Below are positions 16,276 to 23,778 of a stretch of DNA of 64,000 nucleotides, one piece after another (the stretch's first letter is position 1; the number at the start of each line of letters is the position of its first letter). The translations under genes and the position numbers were made by a program. Under the pieces are notes generated by a model. The model worked only from the letters and a program-made list of their open reading frames with translations, did no database searches and was not told where the DNA came from. Source of the stretch: Flavobacterium marginilacus (GTDB taxonomy: Bacteria; Bacteroidota; Bacteroidia; Flavobacteriales; Flavobacteriaceae); the NCBI RefSeq assembly GCF_026870155.1, contig NZ_CP113975.1, positions 5,084,001-5,148,000 of the forward strand, read 5' to 3'.

Positions 16276-17382
16276 ATGAAACAAATTATTTACCTATCAT
16301 TTTCCTTATTCACGATTTTGACTTTTGGACAAATTAAAGACCCAACTCCAAACTTTGATATTGAATGGCCATCGGCATCTCCTGGTGATAAATGGGATTT
16401 TTCTAAGAAACCCTATAAAAAAATAATAAATTCTGAACATAGTAAATGTATTGATGAATTTGATTCCATAGGAAGACATACTAAAAGAAGTGTTTTTTGG
16501 AACGAATATACCATAATTGAGATTAAAAGATATAAAGGTGATATGATTGTAGAGCACACGCTAAAACAAATCTCTAATTTTGATCAGAACGGTAATAAAA
16601 TACGTCCAGACGAAATCACAACGACTAAATTAAATCTAAACGACAAGGGAAAAATAATAGATGGCAAAACTTTCAAATTAACAAAAGACAGCATATATAA
16701 AATAATTGGTTATCAATATTATGATAATAAAAACAGACTGATTAAATGCACTGATTCAACAGGACTTAAGTATATTTCAAATTTTTATTATTCAGGTAAA
16801 AATTTAATCAGAAAAGAAGAAATAAATCAAATTGATGCAAAGACAAAAACCTTTATGGACAGAATTTACAAATACAAAGACAACCAAATCGTTTTTTATG
16901 AATCAATTAGAAGTATATTTAAAAACAATATATTAACAGAGAAAACAAATAATAGCACTGTTGAACAGGAATTTAAAAATAACCTGATTGTAAAAAAAGT
17001 TATAAAAAATAAATCAGAAACCATTGAGAGAAATTACACTTATGATAACGATAAGAACTTAATTACTTTTATTGAAACAAAAAAGAACAATTATGATGGT
17101 TTGATAACATCTCAAATGAAAAGAACCAAAAAGTATGAAAACAATCTTTTAGTTTATTCTGAAATGCAAGAGGGTTTAAGTACTGAACAAAGTAATTTTA
17201 GTTTTACATACTATTTTCATTCAGATAATGAATCGTTAACAAAAACAGAAACAACTAATAACAAAAATAATTTTCAATGTGAATACCTATATAATGAATA
17301 TAATCATTTAGTTAAAACCATTACTACTTATTCCAATGAACCTTCACAGAATGAAGTTGTATATGAAATTGAATACTATTAA
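16276..17382 (+). CDS. secreted repetitive beta-rich protein (cassette 6)
   Basis: 368 aa with a signal peptide (YLSFSLFTILTFGQ). Several short units of the type YYDNKNRLIKCTDSTG, FYYSGKNLIRKEE, YTYDNDKNLITFIETKKN and YLYNEYNHLVKTITTY resemble YD/RHS-like beta repeats but without an RHS core domain or toxin end. The chromosomal gene at 56136-56918 encodes a similar style of protein. Largest cargo gene of the array; its role is unknown. Confidence 0.6.
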   Translation: MKQIIYLSFSLFTILTFGQIKDPTPNFDIEWPSASPGDKWDFSKKPYKKIINSEHSKCIDEFDSIGRHTKRSVFWNEYTIIEIKRYKGDMIVEHTLKQISNFDQNGNKIRPDEITTTKLNLNDKGKIIDGKTFKLTKDSIYKIIGYQYYDNKNRLIKCTDSTGLKYISNFYYSGKNLIRKEEINQIDAKTKTFMDRIYKYKDNQIVFYESIRSIFKNNILTEKTNNSTVEQEFKNNLIVKKVIKNKSETIERNYTYDNDKNLITFIETKKNNYDGLITSQMKRTKKYENNLLVYSEMQEGLSTEQSNFSFTYYFHSDNESLTKTETTNNKNNFQCEYLYNEYNHLVKTITTYSNEPSQNEVVYEIEYY

Positions 17383-17389
17383 AAAAAAA

Positions 17390-17526
17390 AGCACACAACA
17401 CGATGTTTTGCGAGATTTGGGCATTTTGCTTTTAAAAAAAGGTCTTTTATTTGGAAGTTTAGGCAAATCCGAAAATAAGGCTTAATTTAACCCCAAACCT
17501 CTTGTAGTAAGGGAACGTTATGTGCT
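17390..17526 (+). repeat. attC-like site F
   Basis: 137 bp. Outer box AGCACACAAC (one mismatch to the complement of this cassette's start GTTGTGAGCT). Left arm is more divergent (GATGTTTTGCGAGATTTGGG), right arm CCCAAACCTCTTGTAGTAAG, core GTTATGTGCT (17517-17526). Confidence 0.7.
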
Positions 17527-17560
17527 ATGTTGCCAAAAAACTGCAGAAAATATAGAGGAA

Positions 17561-18088
17561 ATGAAAAATATGAAGAGAATTATAATCTTATCTTTTTTAT
17601 CAATTTTACTTGTTTCGTGCAAGGATAATTCCATTGAAAAAAATTACGAATTGGATTACAATCCAAATGAAGAAATTAACTTAGTAAATAAACAAAAATC
17701 AGGAATCGGATATAATATAATATCAATTCCTGGACATATCCTTTTTTATGGACATTCAAAAGATTATATAATTGTTATTCAAAAACCATCAGATAGTATT
17801 TATAATTTTAATGAAAACTTAAAATATGATAAAATGATGGAAAAAGTTTTTAAAAGTAATTTTAATCAATTTTGGATTTTGAAAGTTAAAAATGATAGTT
17901 TATTTGGACCGTTCCAAAAAGCTGAATATCTAAAAAAACGAAAAGAAATTGGAGTTCCTGACAATCTTAAAATAAATTACTCAACAGAAGAATTTTATTT
18001 AAAAGGTCAAAGAAAAGACATACAATATAAGAATCCAGACTCTGAAGTTGTAGATGTTAAAAACTTAATGGGAAATCAGCCGAAATAA
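17561..18088 (+). CDS. lipoprotein of unknown function, DUF3997-like (cassette 7)
   Basis: 175 aa from ATG 17561 (ATG 17570 also possible); an earlier in-frame TTG at 17522 lies inside the attC core and would spoil the signal peptide. Lipobox LLVSC. The pattern IISIPGHILFYGHSKDYIIV followed by QKPSDSIYNFNENLKYD and FWILKVKNDSLFGPF resembles the DUF3997-type small lipoproteins that display or sense an unknown ligand. Single cassette gene; stop just before attC site G. Confidence 0.6.
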   Translation: MKNMKRIIILSFLSILLVSCKDNSIEKNYELDYNPNEEINLVNKQKSGIGYNIISIPGHILFYGHSKDYIIVIQKPSDSIYNFNENLKYDKMMEKVFKSNFNQFWILKVKNDSLFGPFQKAEYLKKRKEIGVPDNLKINYSTEEFYLKGQRKDIQYKNPDSEVVDVKNLMGNQPK

Positions 18089-18095
18089 AAAACAC

Positions 18096-18212
18096 ATCAC
18101 ACAACCGCTACTACAAAAGATTTGGGCATTTGGCTTAATTTGAAAATGGTTTTGTCAGAAAATAAGGCTTAATTTAGCCCCAAACCTCTTGTAGCAAGAG
18201 AACTTTATATGC
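18096..18212 (+). repeat. attC-like site G, shortened
   Basis: About 117 bp. Outer box ATCACACAAC only partly complements its cassette start; arms GCTACTACAAAAGATTTGGG and CCCAAACCTCTTGTAGCAAG. The central region lacks about 20 nt found in the others, and the core is TTTATATGC rather than GTTATATGC. Confidence 0.6.
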
Positions 18213-18232
18213 AAGCCTTAAACAACTTAACA

Positions 18233-18652
18233 ATGAAAAGAACTCTATCTGTATTTTTTATGTTTCTCTCTTTTTTTGCTATATCACAGACACAAAAGAA
18301 AAATGAGAAATCAATAGACAAAATTGAATCAAACTGTCTAAATAAAAGTGAAATTTCTAATGCGGAAATGTGTAACTGCACAATAAAAGCAAGAGAATCG
18401 TGGGACAAAGAATTAAACAAATATTACGGACTTTTGAAAACTAAACTTCCAAAAGAAGCATTTGAAATTTTGAAAGAATCACAAAAACAATGGATAAATT
18501 ATCGAGATAAAGAATATTTGTTTATTTCTAAATTTTATTATGAAGTTAAGGAAGGAACAATGTGGTTCGCGGTAGCAGAAAATAAGAAAAAGGAAATTGT
18601 GAAAGAAAGAGCGCTGGAATTAGAAGAATATTATAGAATGTTAGACTTTTAA
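18233..18652 (+). CDS. secreted LprI-family (DUF1311) protein (cassette 8)
   Basis: 139 aa. ATG 18233 gives a normal signal peptide (KRTLSVFFMFLSFFAISQ); an upstream in-frame ATG at 18209 overlaps the attC core. The mature region fits the lysozyme-inhibitor LprI/DUF1311 pattern: two cysteines C...CNC near the start, a helix with LNKYYGLLKTKLPKEAFEIL, then ESQKQWINYRDKEYLF. Members are periplasmic and in a few cases inhibit lysozyme. Last cargo gene of the array. Confidence 0.75.
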   Translation: MKRTLSVFFMFLSFFAISQTQKKNEKSIDKIESNCLNKSEISNAEMCNCTIKARESWDKELNKYYGLLKTKLPKEAFEILKESQKQWINYRDKEYLFISKFYYEVKEGTMWFAVAENKKKEIVKERALELEEYYRMLDF

Positions 18653-18655
18653 AAA

Positions 18656-18690
18656 GCTGCATATAACATCGGTGGCTGTTGTACAACTAA
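18656..18690 (+). repeat. truncated attC-like end of the array
   Basis: GCTGCATATAAC (18656-18667) complements the start of cassette 8 (TTTATATGCAAGC) with small changes, but no attC body with arms follows; the sequence goes into ordinary intergenic DNA (GGTGGCTGTTGTACAAC...). This marks the right boundary of the array. The rest of the gap to 18907 shows no gene. Confidence 0.5.
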
Positions 18691-18907
18691 CTCTTAGTTT
18701 AATTTTGATTTCTTTTTATAAATATTTAATTCGTAATACATTGAAAAATAAATTAAATGAAATTTACACATTTTGAGTTATAAAACAACCACACAACAAA
18801 AAAACTCAAAATCAAATCCTTAGAATAAAAAAATCATTAAAACATTTGCGAAACCGAAAAGTTGCGCATATATTTGCAACTGATTGGTTTCTTAATTAAA
18901 AAATAGT

Positions 18908-19230
18908 ATGAGAAGAGACGTTTTTCAAGCCATACCCGATCCGACAAGAAGAGCTATCATCGCCTTAATTGCCTTACAGGCCATGTGACGCCTAACGCAA
19001 TTGCTGAAAATTTCAATACTACGCGACAAGCGATTTCAAAACACCTCCGCATACTAACGGAATGCGAATTAGTAAAACAAGTACAGCAGGGCAGAGAAAT
19101 CTATTATTCGCTTGAAATCAAGAAAATGAAGGAAATAGACGAATGGTTAGAACAATACCGAAAAATTTGGGAAATCCGTTTTGACCAGCTCGATGACGTA
19201 TTATCAACAATTAAAAAAAATAAAAAATGA
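18908..19230 (+). pseudogene. ArsR-family regulator broken by a 2-nt TG duplication
   Basis: ATG at 18908 encodes MRRDVFQAIPDPTRRAIIAL-IALQAM and hits TGA at 18986; the reading frame from 18985 continues with TPNAIAENFNTTRQAISKHL, the recognition helix of the winged-helix fold, to 19230. Removing one TG from CATGTGACG joins both parts into a standard ArsR protein of about 107 residues. The downstream part could still be translated from GTG 18985 (81 aa) but lacks the first helices. It overlaps the AHSA1 gene by 4 nt, a common ArsR-AHSA1 pair. Frameshift may be real, phase-variable or a sequencing error. Confidence 0.75.
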
Positions 19231-19727
19231 ACAACAATTTGCTATTTGATTTTACCGTTGACAAAACAGCCAAAACGGTAGTCATAAACCGAGAATTTAA
19301 TGCCGATCTTTCACTGGTATGGGATGCTTTTACCACGAAAGAACTGCTGGATCAGTGGGTTGCTCCAAAACCTTGGACATCCAGAACAAAATACATGGAT
19401 TTTAAAGTTGGCGAGAAACGCTTTTATGCGATGGTAAGCCCAGAGGGGCAGGAACATTGGTCCATTCAGGAATATACTTCTATTAGCCCGAAGACCCATT
19501 TTAAAATGTACAACGCATTTGCCGACAAAGACGAAAATCCGCAATTACCGGGTTCTGAATGGGATTATAATTTCACCGAAGAAAACGGAAAAACAAAAGT
19601 CAGCATCTCAATTTACAATGAATCTCTTGAACGCATGGAGAGAATGATCGAAATGGGCTTCAAAGAAGGATTTACAATGTCTATTGATAACCTGAAAAAA
19701 TTATTGGAAACATTATCGAAAAAATAA
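19227..19727 (+). CDS. SRPBCC/AHSA1-family protein
   Basis: 166 aa, cytoplasmic. The START-like fold of the AHSA1 family is clear: [18 protein letters not shown], then [20 protein letters not shown], a middle beta sheet and the C-terminal helix [20 protein letters not shown]. These proteins bind small hydrophobic ligands; when paired with an ArsR regulator, as here with a 4-nt overlap, they are often stress or resistance accessories of unknown ligand. Confidence 0.85.
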   Translation: MNNNLLFDFTVDKTAKTVVINREFNADLSLVWDAFTTKELLDQWVAPKPWTSRTKYMDFKVGEKRFYAMVSPEGQEHWSIQEYTSISPKTHFKMYNAFADKDENPQLPGSEWDYNFTEENGKTKVSISIYNESLERMERMIEMGFKEGFTMSIDNLKKLLETLSKK

Positions 19728-19759
19728 TTTCGCTTCCAGAACTAAAAGACAATAAAACA

Positions 19760-19807
19760 AACCTCGCTTTCCCGATATAATTAGGAATAAAGCGGGGTTC
19801 TTTATTT
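19760..19807 (+). terminator. rho-independent terminator
   Basis: AACCTCGCTTT (19760-19770) pairs with AAAGCGGGGTT (19789-19799) with G-T pairs, followed by CTTTATTT. Ends the ArsR-AHSA1 unit. Confidence 0.75.
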
Positions 19808-19848
19808 ATATTTTATGACTATCCGCAAAGCATACTAAATGTTTTTTT

Positions 19849-19924
19849 GCCACTGATTACACAGATTCTCACAGATTTTACATGCCTTTTTTAGAAATCT
19901 GTGAGAATCTTTATAATCTGTGAC
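19849..19924. repeat. interspersed palindrome, family 1, copy 2
   Basis: GCCACTGATTACACAGATTC ... GAATCTTTATAATCTGTGAC, an imperfect inverted repeat with 30-nt arms in the 374-nt gap 19728-20101; it is related to copies at 1493 and 51379. Apart from this repeat and the terminator at 19760 the gap shows nothing. Confidence 0.75.
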
Positions 19925-20101
19925 CAATTTTATCGATTGGGTATTAGTCAAGGATATTCATATTATATTTTATGCTTTTCCATTAAAAGAATTCATTTTT
20001 ACAGCCAAAATCTAATATATTTATAATCAAAAACATCTCAACATTTTTAAATGAAGTTTTCTTGTCGAAAAATTAGAACCTAGCTTTATGAAAACGTACC
20101 A

Positions 20102-20824
20102 ATGAAAAAAACATCATTACTAATTTTATTTTTTGTTGCGCAAGGCATACTTGGACAAAATAAAATGAAACCTCTCTCAGAACTAATAAATACAACAGAT
20201 TCCGGCTGGCCAATAGTACAGGAATGGATTAAATCTGCCAAAAACAAAGCTGAGATATTAGAATTAGATTCTGCTACAGATAAAAATGCTTTATACAACA
20301 CTCAGGTAACAACCCGTTCTCCAATGGGAGCAATTATTTATTATACTGGAGGAATAATCATTGATAATGGCTGGATTAGAATATTAGGCTCAGGAAATTC
20401 AAAACTTACCCGTTCAATTTCAAACTGGAATAAAGGAAAATCATTCAAGGAATACGGCGATTCACCACCATTTCTGCTAATTGCCGATGATGCAATAGGA
20501 GGATTTTATATTTTAAATGGAGGAGCTTTCGGTAATGATTTCGGCAAAATCTATTATTCTGCGCCAGACAGTCTGGAATACGAACCTTTGAATATAACCT
20601 ATTCCGAATTCATTTTGTTTTGTCTTAACAATGACTTAAATGCTTTTTACAAAGGTTTGCGATGGAAAAACTGGGAAAAAGATCTGAAAAACCTTAATTA
20701 TGATAAAACCTATAATTTCTATCCTTATTTATGGACCAAAGAAGGAAAAGAAATTGAAAAAAATGCTAAAACAGAAGTCCCCGTAGAGGAAGAGTATAGT
20801 TTAAAAATAGATTATTACAAGTAA
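20102..20824 (+). CDS. secreted DUF2625-family protein
   Basis: 240 aa with a signal peptide (LLILFFVAQGILGQ). The mature sequence fits DUF2625: MKPLSELINTTDSGWPIVQE, YYTGGIIIDNGWIRILGSG, PPFLLIADDAIGGFYILNGG, then the C-terminal FYKGLRWKNWEKDL. The usual DUF2625 protein is cytoplasmic; here a signal peptide is present. The function of the family is unknown. Monocistronic or leading into the small zinc-ribbon gene 60 nt downstream. Confidence 0.75.
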   Translation: MKKTSLLILFFVAQGILGQNKMKPLSELINTTDSGWPIVQEWIKSAKNKAEILELDSATDKNALYNTQVTTRSPMGAIIYYTGGIIIDNGWIRILGSGNSKLTRSISNWNKGKSFKEYGDSPPFLLIADDAIGGFYILNGGAFGNDFGKIYYSAPDSLEYEPLNITYSEFILFCLNNDLNAFYKGLRWKNWEKDLKNLNYDKTYNFYPYLWTKEGKEIEKNAKTEVPVEEEYSLKIDYYK

Positions 20825-20884
20825 TAAAGCCTAATGTTTCGCTCCAAAAAACAGACTAATTTTGAACATTAATAACGACAAAAT

Positions 20885-21232
20885 ATGAAAAACTGCCTTG
20901 AATGCGGTGACCCGATTGTAGGCCGAGAAGACAAGAAATTCTGCAGTGACGGATGCCGAAATGCCTATAACAACAAAATAAATAAGGACAGCACGAATTA
21001 TATGCGCAATATCAATAACAAATTGCGCAAAAATTACCGAATTTTGTCGGAACTAAATGTTGAAGGAAAATCGAAAACGACCCGAGCCAAATTGATGAGC
21101 AGGGGTTTTGATTTTGAATTTTTCACCAGCATTTTGAACACCAAGTCTGGGAATACTTACTATTTCCTATACGACCAAGGCTATATGGTTTTGGAAAATG
21201 ATTACTATATGCTTGTTAAAAAAGATATTTAA
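20885..21232 (+). CDS. small zinc-ribbon protein (DUF2116-like)
   Basis: 115 aa. The N-terminus has a four-cysteine zinc ribbon, CLECGDPI ... CSDGCRNAYNNK (residues 4-25), as in DUF2116-type proteins. The remainder is helical and basic (NKLRKNYRILSEL) and ends with a short beta region (NTYYFLYDQGYMVLENDYYM). Probably cytoplasmic; nucleic-acid binding is possible. It lies 14 nt before the M28 peptidase gene. Confidence 0.7.
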   Translation: MKNCLECGDPIVGREDKKFCSDGCRNAYNNKINKDSTNYMRNINNKLRKNYRILSELNVEGKSKTTRAKLMSRGFDFEFFTSILNTKSGNTYYFLYDQGYMVLENDYYMLVKKDI

Positions 21233-21246
21233 TACCACACATACTA

Positions 21247-23640
21247 ATGAAGAAAAATTATTCCTCCATTATAACCGCTGCCTTAATCCTTGGGATTTTG
21301 GGCTTACTGTTTGCCTCGCTAATGCCTTCGTATTCGGAGGGTGAGGAAAAGAAAGTCACTGAATTTTCGACGGACAGAGCCATGGAACATGTCGAAGCGA
21401 TTGCACAGCATCCGCATTATGTAGGCACCAAAAACCATGAAGCTGTTGCCAATTATATCATCGCCGAGCTTGAAAAACTGGGCTTAGAAACAACAGTTCA
21501 GGAAGGCTATACACTTACAGACTGGGGGAATTTAGTAAAATCCAAAAACATTATGTGCCGTATTGACGGGACTAAACCGGGTGGCAAAGCCCTGCTTCTG
21601 CTTTCACATTATGACAGCGCACCGCATTCCTTCTCGCACGGAGCGAGCGATGATGCATCAGGCGTGGCGACGATTTTGGAAGGTGTTCGCGCTTTTTTGA
21701 ATGCAAGAACCAAACACCAAAACGACATTATTATTCTGTTTACTGATGCGGAGGAATTAGGCTTAAACGGTGCCTCGCTTTTTGTAACCGAACATAAATG
21801 GGCAAAAGAAGTGGGACTAGTTCTGAATTTTGAAGCCCGCGGTTCATCTGGACCGAGTTATATGCTGATGGAGACCAACAAGGGGAATGCTGGTTTGGTA
21901 AAGGAATTTGCCAAAGCAGATCCAGCATATGCAGTTTCAAATTCACTGATGTACAGCATTTACAAAATGCTGCCGAATGATACAGATTTGACTGTTTTTA
22001 GAGAAAAAGGCGATATTCAGGGTTTCAATTTTGCTTTTATCGACAGTCATTTCAACTACCATACCCAACAGGACGATGTAGCGCATTTAGACAAAAGCAC
22101 GCTTAAACACCAAGGTTCGTACCTGATGCCGTTGCTGAATCACTTTTCGAATGCCGATCTGAATGCTACAGCTTCCGCATCAGATGATGTTTATTTTACG
22201 ATTCCGTTTGCTTTTATCAGCTATCCTTTTGACTGGGTAATGCCAATGACACTGATCGCTGTTGGCGTTTTAATCATTTTGGTATTTATTGGCAAAGCCA
22301 AAAGAATGCTGAAGCTGTCCGATATTATGAAAGGCTTCTTCCCTTTCCTCGGTTCACTGATTTTTGTCGGACTGATAACGTATTATGGATGGAAAGGACT
22401 GCTGCTGATTAATCCGCAGTACAATGATCTGCTTAACGGCTTTACGTACAACGGCCACGATTATATTGCTGCTTTTGTATTGCTTAGCCTTTCGATTTGT
22501 TTTTTCTTTTATCAAATTGGTTCACAACCCAAAGTAGCAATGAACCATTATGTGATGCCGCTTATTTTTTGGATTGTGCTGAACGGTTTTCTTGCCAATA
22601 GTCTGCAGGGTGCAGGATTCCTGATTATTCCTGTGTATTTTGGATTGTTTGCCTTTGCGGTTTTTGTATTTAGCCAAAGATCGAATTGGATTGTAAACCT
22701 CATCTGCGCTATTCCCGCCTTACTGATTGTTGCACCATTTATTCAAATGTTTCCGATAGGTTTGGGACTGAAAATACTGTTTGGTAGCGCAATTTTGACG
22801 GTTTTATTATTTGTCTTAATACTGCCTGTTTTTGGGGCTTTCGCCAAAAAAGGAATCTGGTCGCTGTTTTTCTTTTTAACAGCCGTTCTCTTTTTCGCGA
22901 AAGCGCAATACCATTCGGGTTACGAAGCCGGAGAAGCTAAATCGAACAGTTTAGTGTATTACTATAATGCGGATACCAACAAAGCACATTGGCTGACTTA
23001 TGACACCAATCTGGATTCTTGGACAAAAGGTTATCTAGGAGAAAAGCCGAAAGGCGCGAAAATTTTCAATGATTTGAAGCTGTACAGCAAATACAATTCA
23101 GAGTTCACCTATTCTGCCGAAGCGCCAAACAAAGACATAGCAAAACCAAGCATTTCGTTCCTAAAAGACAGCGTAGTGGGTCACAAAAGATTCCTAAAAA
23201 TACAGATCACGCCAAACCGAAAAGTCAACCGCTATGATGTTTTTGCTAATGAAATTATGCGTTTTTATAATTTCAAAGCCAACGGAACTTCGACTCTTGG
23301 ACAGCAGGGAACCGAATTAGAACGAAACGGCAAAAAACTGCTGAGCTATTATGTAGTCAACAACGAACCGCTGGTGTTACAGTTCACAATAAACAAAGCG
23401 ACGATTCTTGATATGGATGTGATGGAAAGTTCTTTTGACTTGATGGTCAACCCAATTTTCTCCATGACTCCAAGGGAAAACTGGATGATGCCTACACCAT
23501 TTGTATTAAACAATGCGATAATTATTACCCAAAAAATAAGACGCAGACCGAAAGCTGCTCCAACAATTAAACCTGTAGCTGTACAGCCGATTGTGGCTGA
23601 CAGTTTGAGAGTAGTGAAAGATAGTTTGAAAGTGAAGTAA
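21247..23640 (+). CDS. M28-family metallopeptidase with multi-span membrane domain
   Basis: 797 aa. One N-terminal membrane segment (residues 9-27), then an M28 aminopeptidase domain with zinc ligands and catalytic residues visible: His121/Asp123 (LLLSHYDSAPH), Asp135 (HGASDDASGV), Glu169-Glu170 (FTDAEELG), Glu196 (NFEARG), and a late His in FNYHTQQDDVAH. About eight further membrane segments lie between residues 320 and 570, and an extracytoplasmic beta domain ends the protein. The layout is that of Fxna/PFF1-like membrane M28 peptidases. Confidence 0.88.
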   Translation: MKKNYSSIITAALILGILGLLFASLMPSYSEGEEKKVTEFSTDRAMEHVEAIAQHPHYVGTKNHEAVANYIIAELEKLGLETTVQEGYTLTDWGNLVKSKNIMCRIDGTKPGGKALLLLSHYDSAPHSFSHGASDDASGVATILEGVRAFLNARTKHQNDIIILFTDAEELGLNGASLFVTEHKWAKEVGLVLNFEARGSSGPSYMLMETNKGNAGLVKEFAKADPAYAVSNSLMYSIYKMLPNDTDLTVFREKGDIQGFNFAFIDSHFNYHTQQDDVAHLDKSTLKHQGSYLMPLLNHFSNADLNATASASDDVYFTIPFAFISYPFDWVMPMTLIAVGVLIILVFIGKAKRMLKLSDIMKGFFPFLGSLIFVGLITYYGWKGLLLINPQYNDLLNGFTYNGHDYIAAFVLLSLSICFFFYQIGSQPKVAMNHYVMPLIFWIVLNGFLANSLQGAGFLIIPVYFGLFAFAVFVFSQRSNWIVNLICAIPALLIVAPFIQMFPIGLGLKILFGSAILTVLLFVLILPVFGAFAKKGIWSLFFFLTAVLFFAKAQYHSGYEAGEAKSNSLVYYYNADTNKAHWLTYDTNLDSWTKGYLGEKPKGAKIFNDLKLYSKYNSEFTYSAEAPNKDIAKPSISFLKDSVVGHKRFLKIQITPNRKVNRYDVFANEIMRFYNFKANGTSTLGQQGTELERNGKKLLSYYVVNNEPLVLQFTINKATILDMDVMESSFDLMVNPIFSMTPRENWMMPTPFVLNNAIIITQKIRRRPKAAPTIKPVAVQPIVADSLRVVKDSLKVK

Positions 23641-23670
23641 AAGCAGTTTCGTAAAACTTCTCAAAAAAAA

Positions 23671-23727
23671 ACAGAGATATCCAAAGTTTAATAACAATGA
23701 CTTTGAATATCTCTGTTCCTTTTTTTC
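23671..23727. terminator. terminator between convergent genes
   Basis: ACAGAGATATCCAAAGT and ACTTTGAATATCTCTGT form a long stem with one bulge, flanked by A and T tracts, so it can act on both strands (M28 gene plus, M1 gene minus). Confidence 0.8.
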
Positions 23728-23778
23728 ATAAATGTGCAATTACATAAGCATTTTTATCAAACAGATTAAAAAGTTCTA

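Larger units (their letters stand above)
10032..18667 (+). mobile_element. integron-like gene cassette array without integrase (CALIN-like), 8 cassettes
   Basis: Eight units, each holding one or two genes in the same direction, are separated by related palindromic sites of about 118-139 bp (two of them split by introns). In each unit the sequence just after the core GTT at its left end is the reverse complement of the box just after its gene: GTTGGCGGTC/GACCGCCAAC (cassette 1), GTTAGTAGCG/CGCTACTAAC (2), TTAGCAG/CTGCTAA (3), GTTGTGCGAC/GTCGCACAAC (4, after intron removal), GTTATGGGTT/AACCCATAAC (5), GTTGTGAGCT/AGCACACAAC (6, one mismatch). Cassettes 7 and 8 match imperfectly. This is the R''/R' relation of integron cassettes. 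The cores fit GTTR but not the full GTTRRRY. No intI gene is in the window. Confidence 0.8.
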
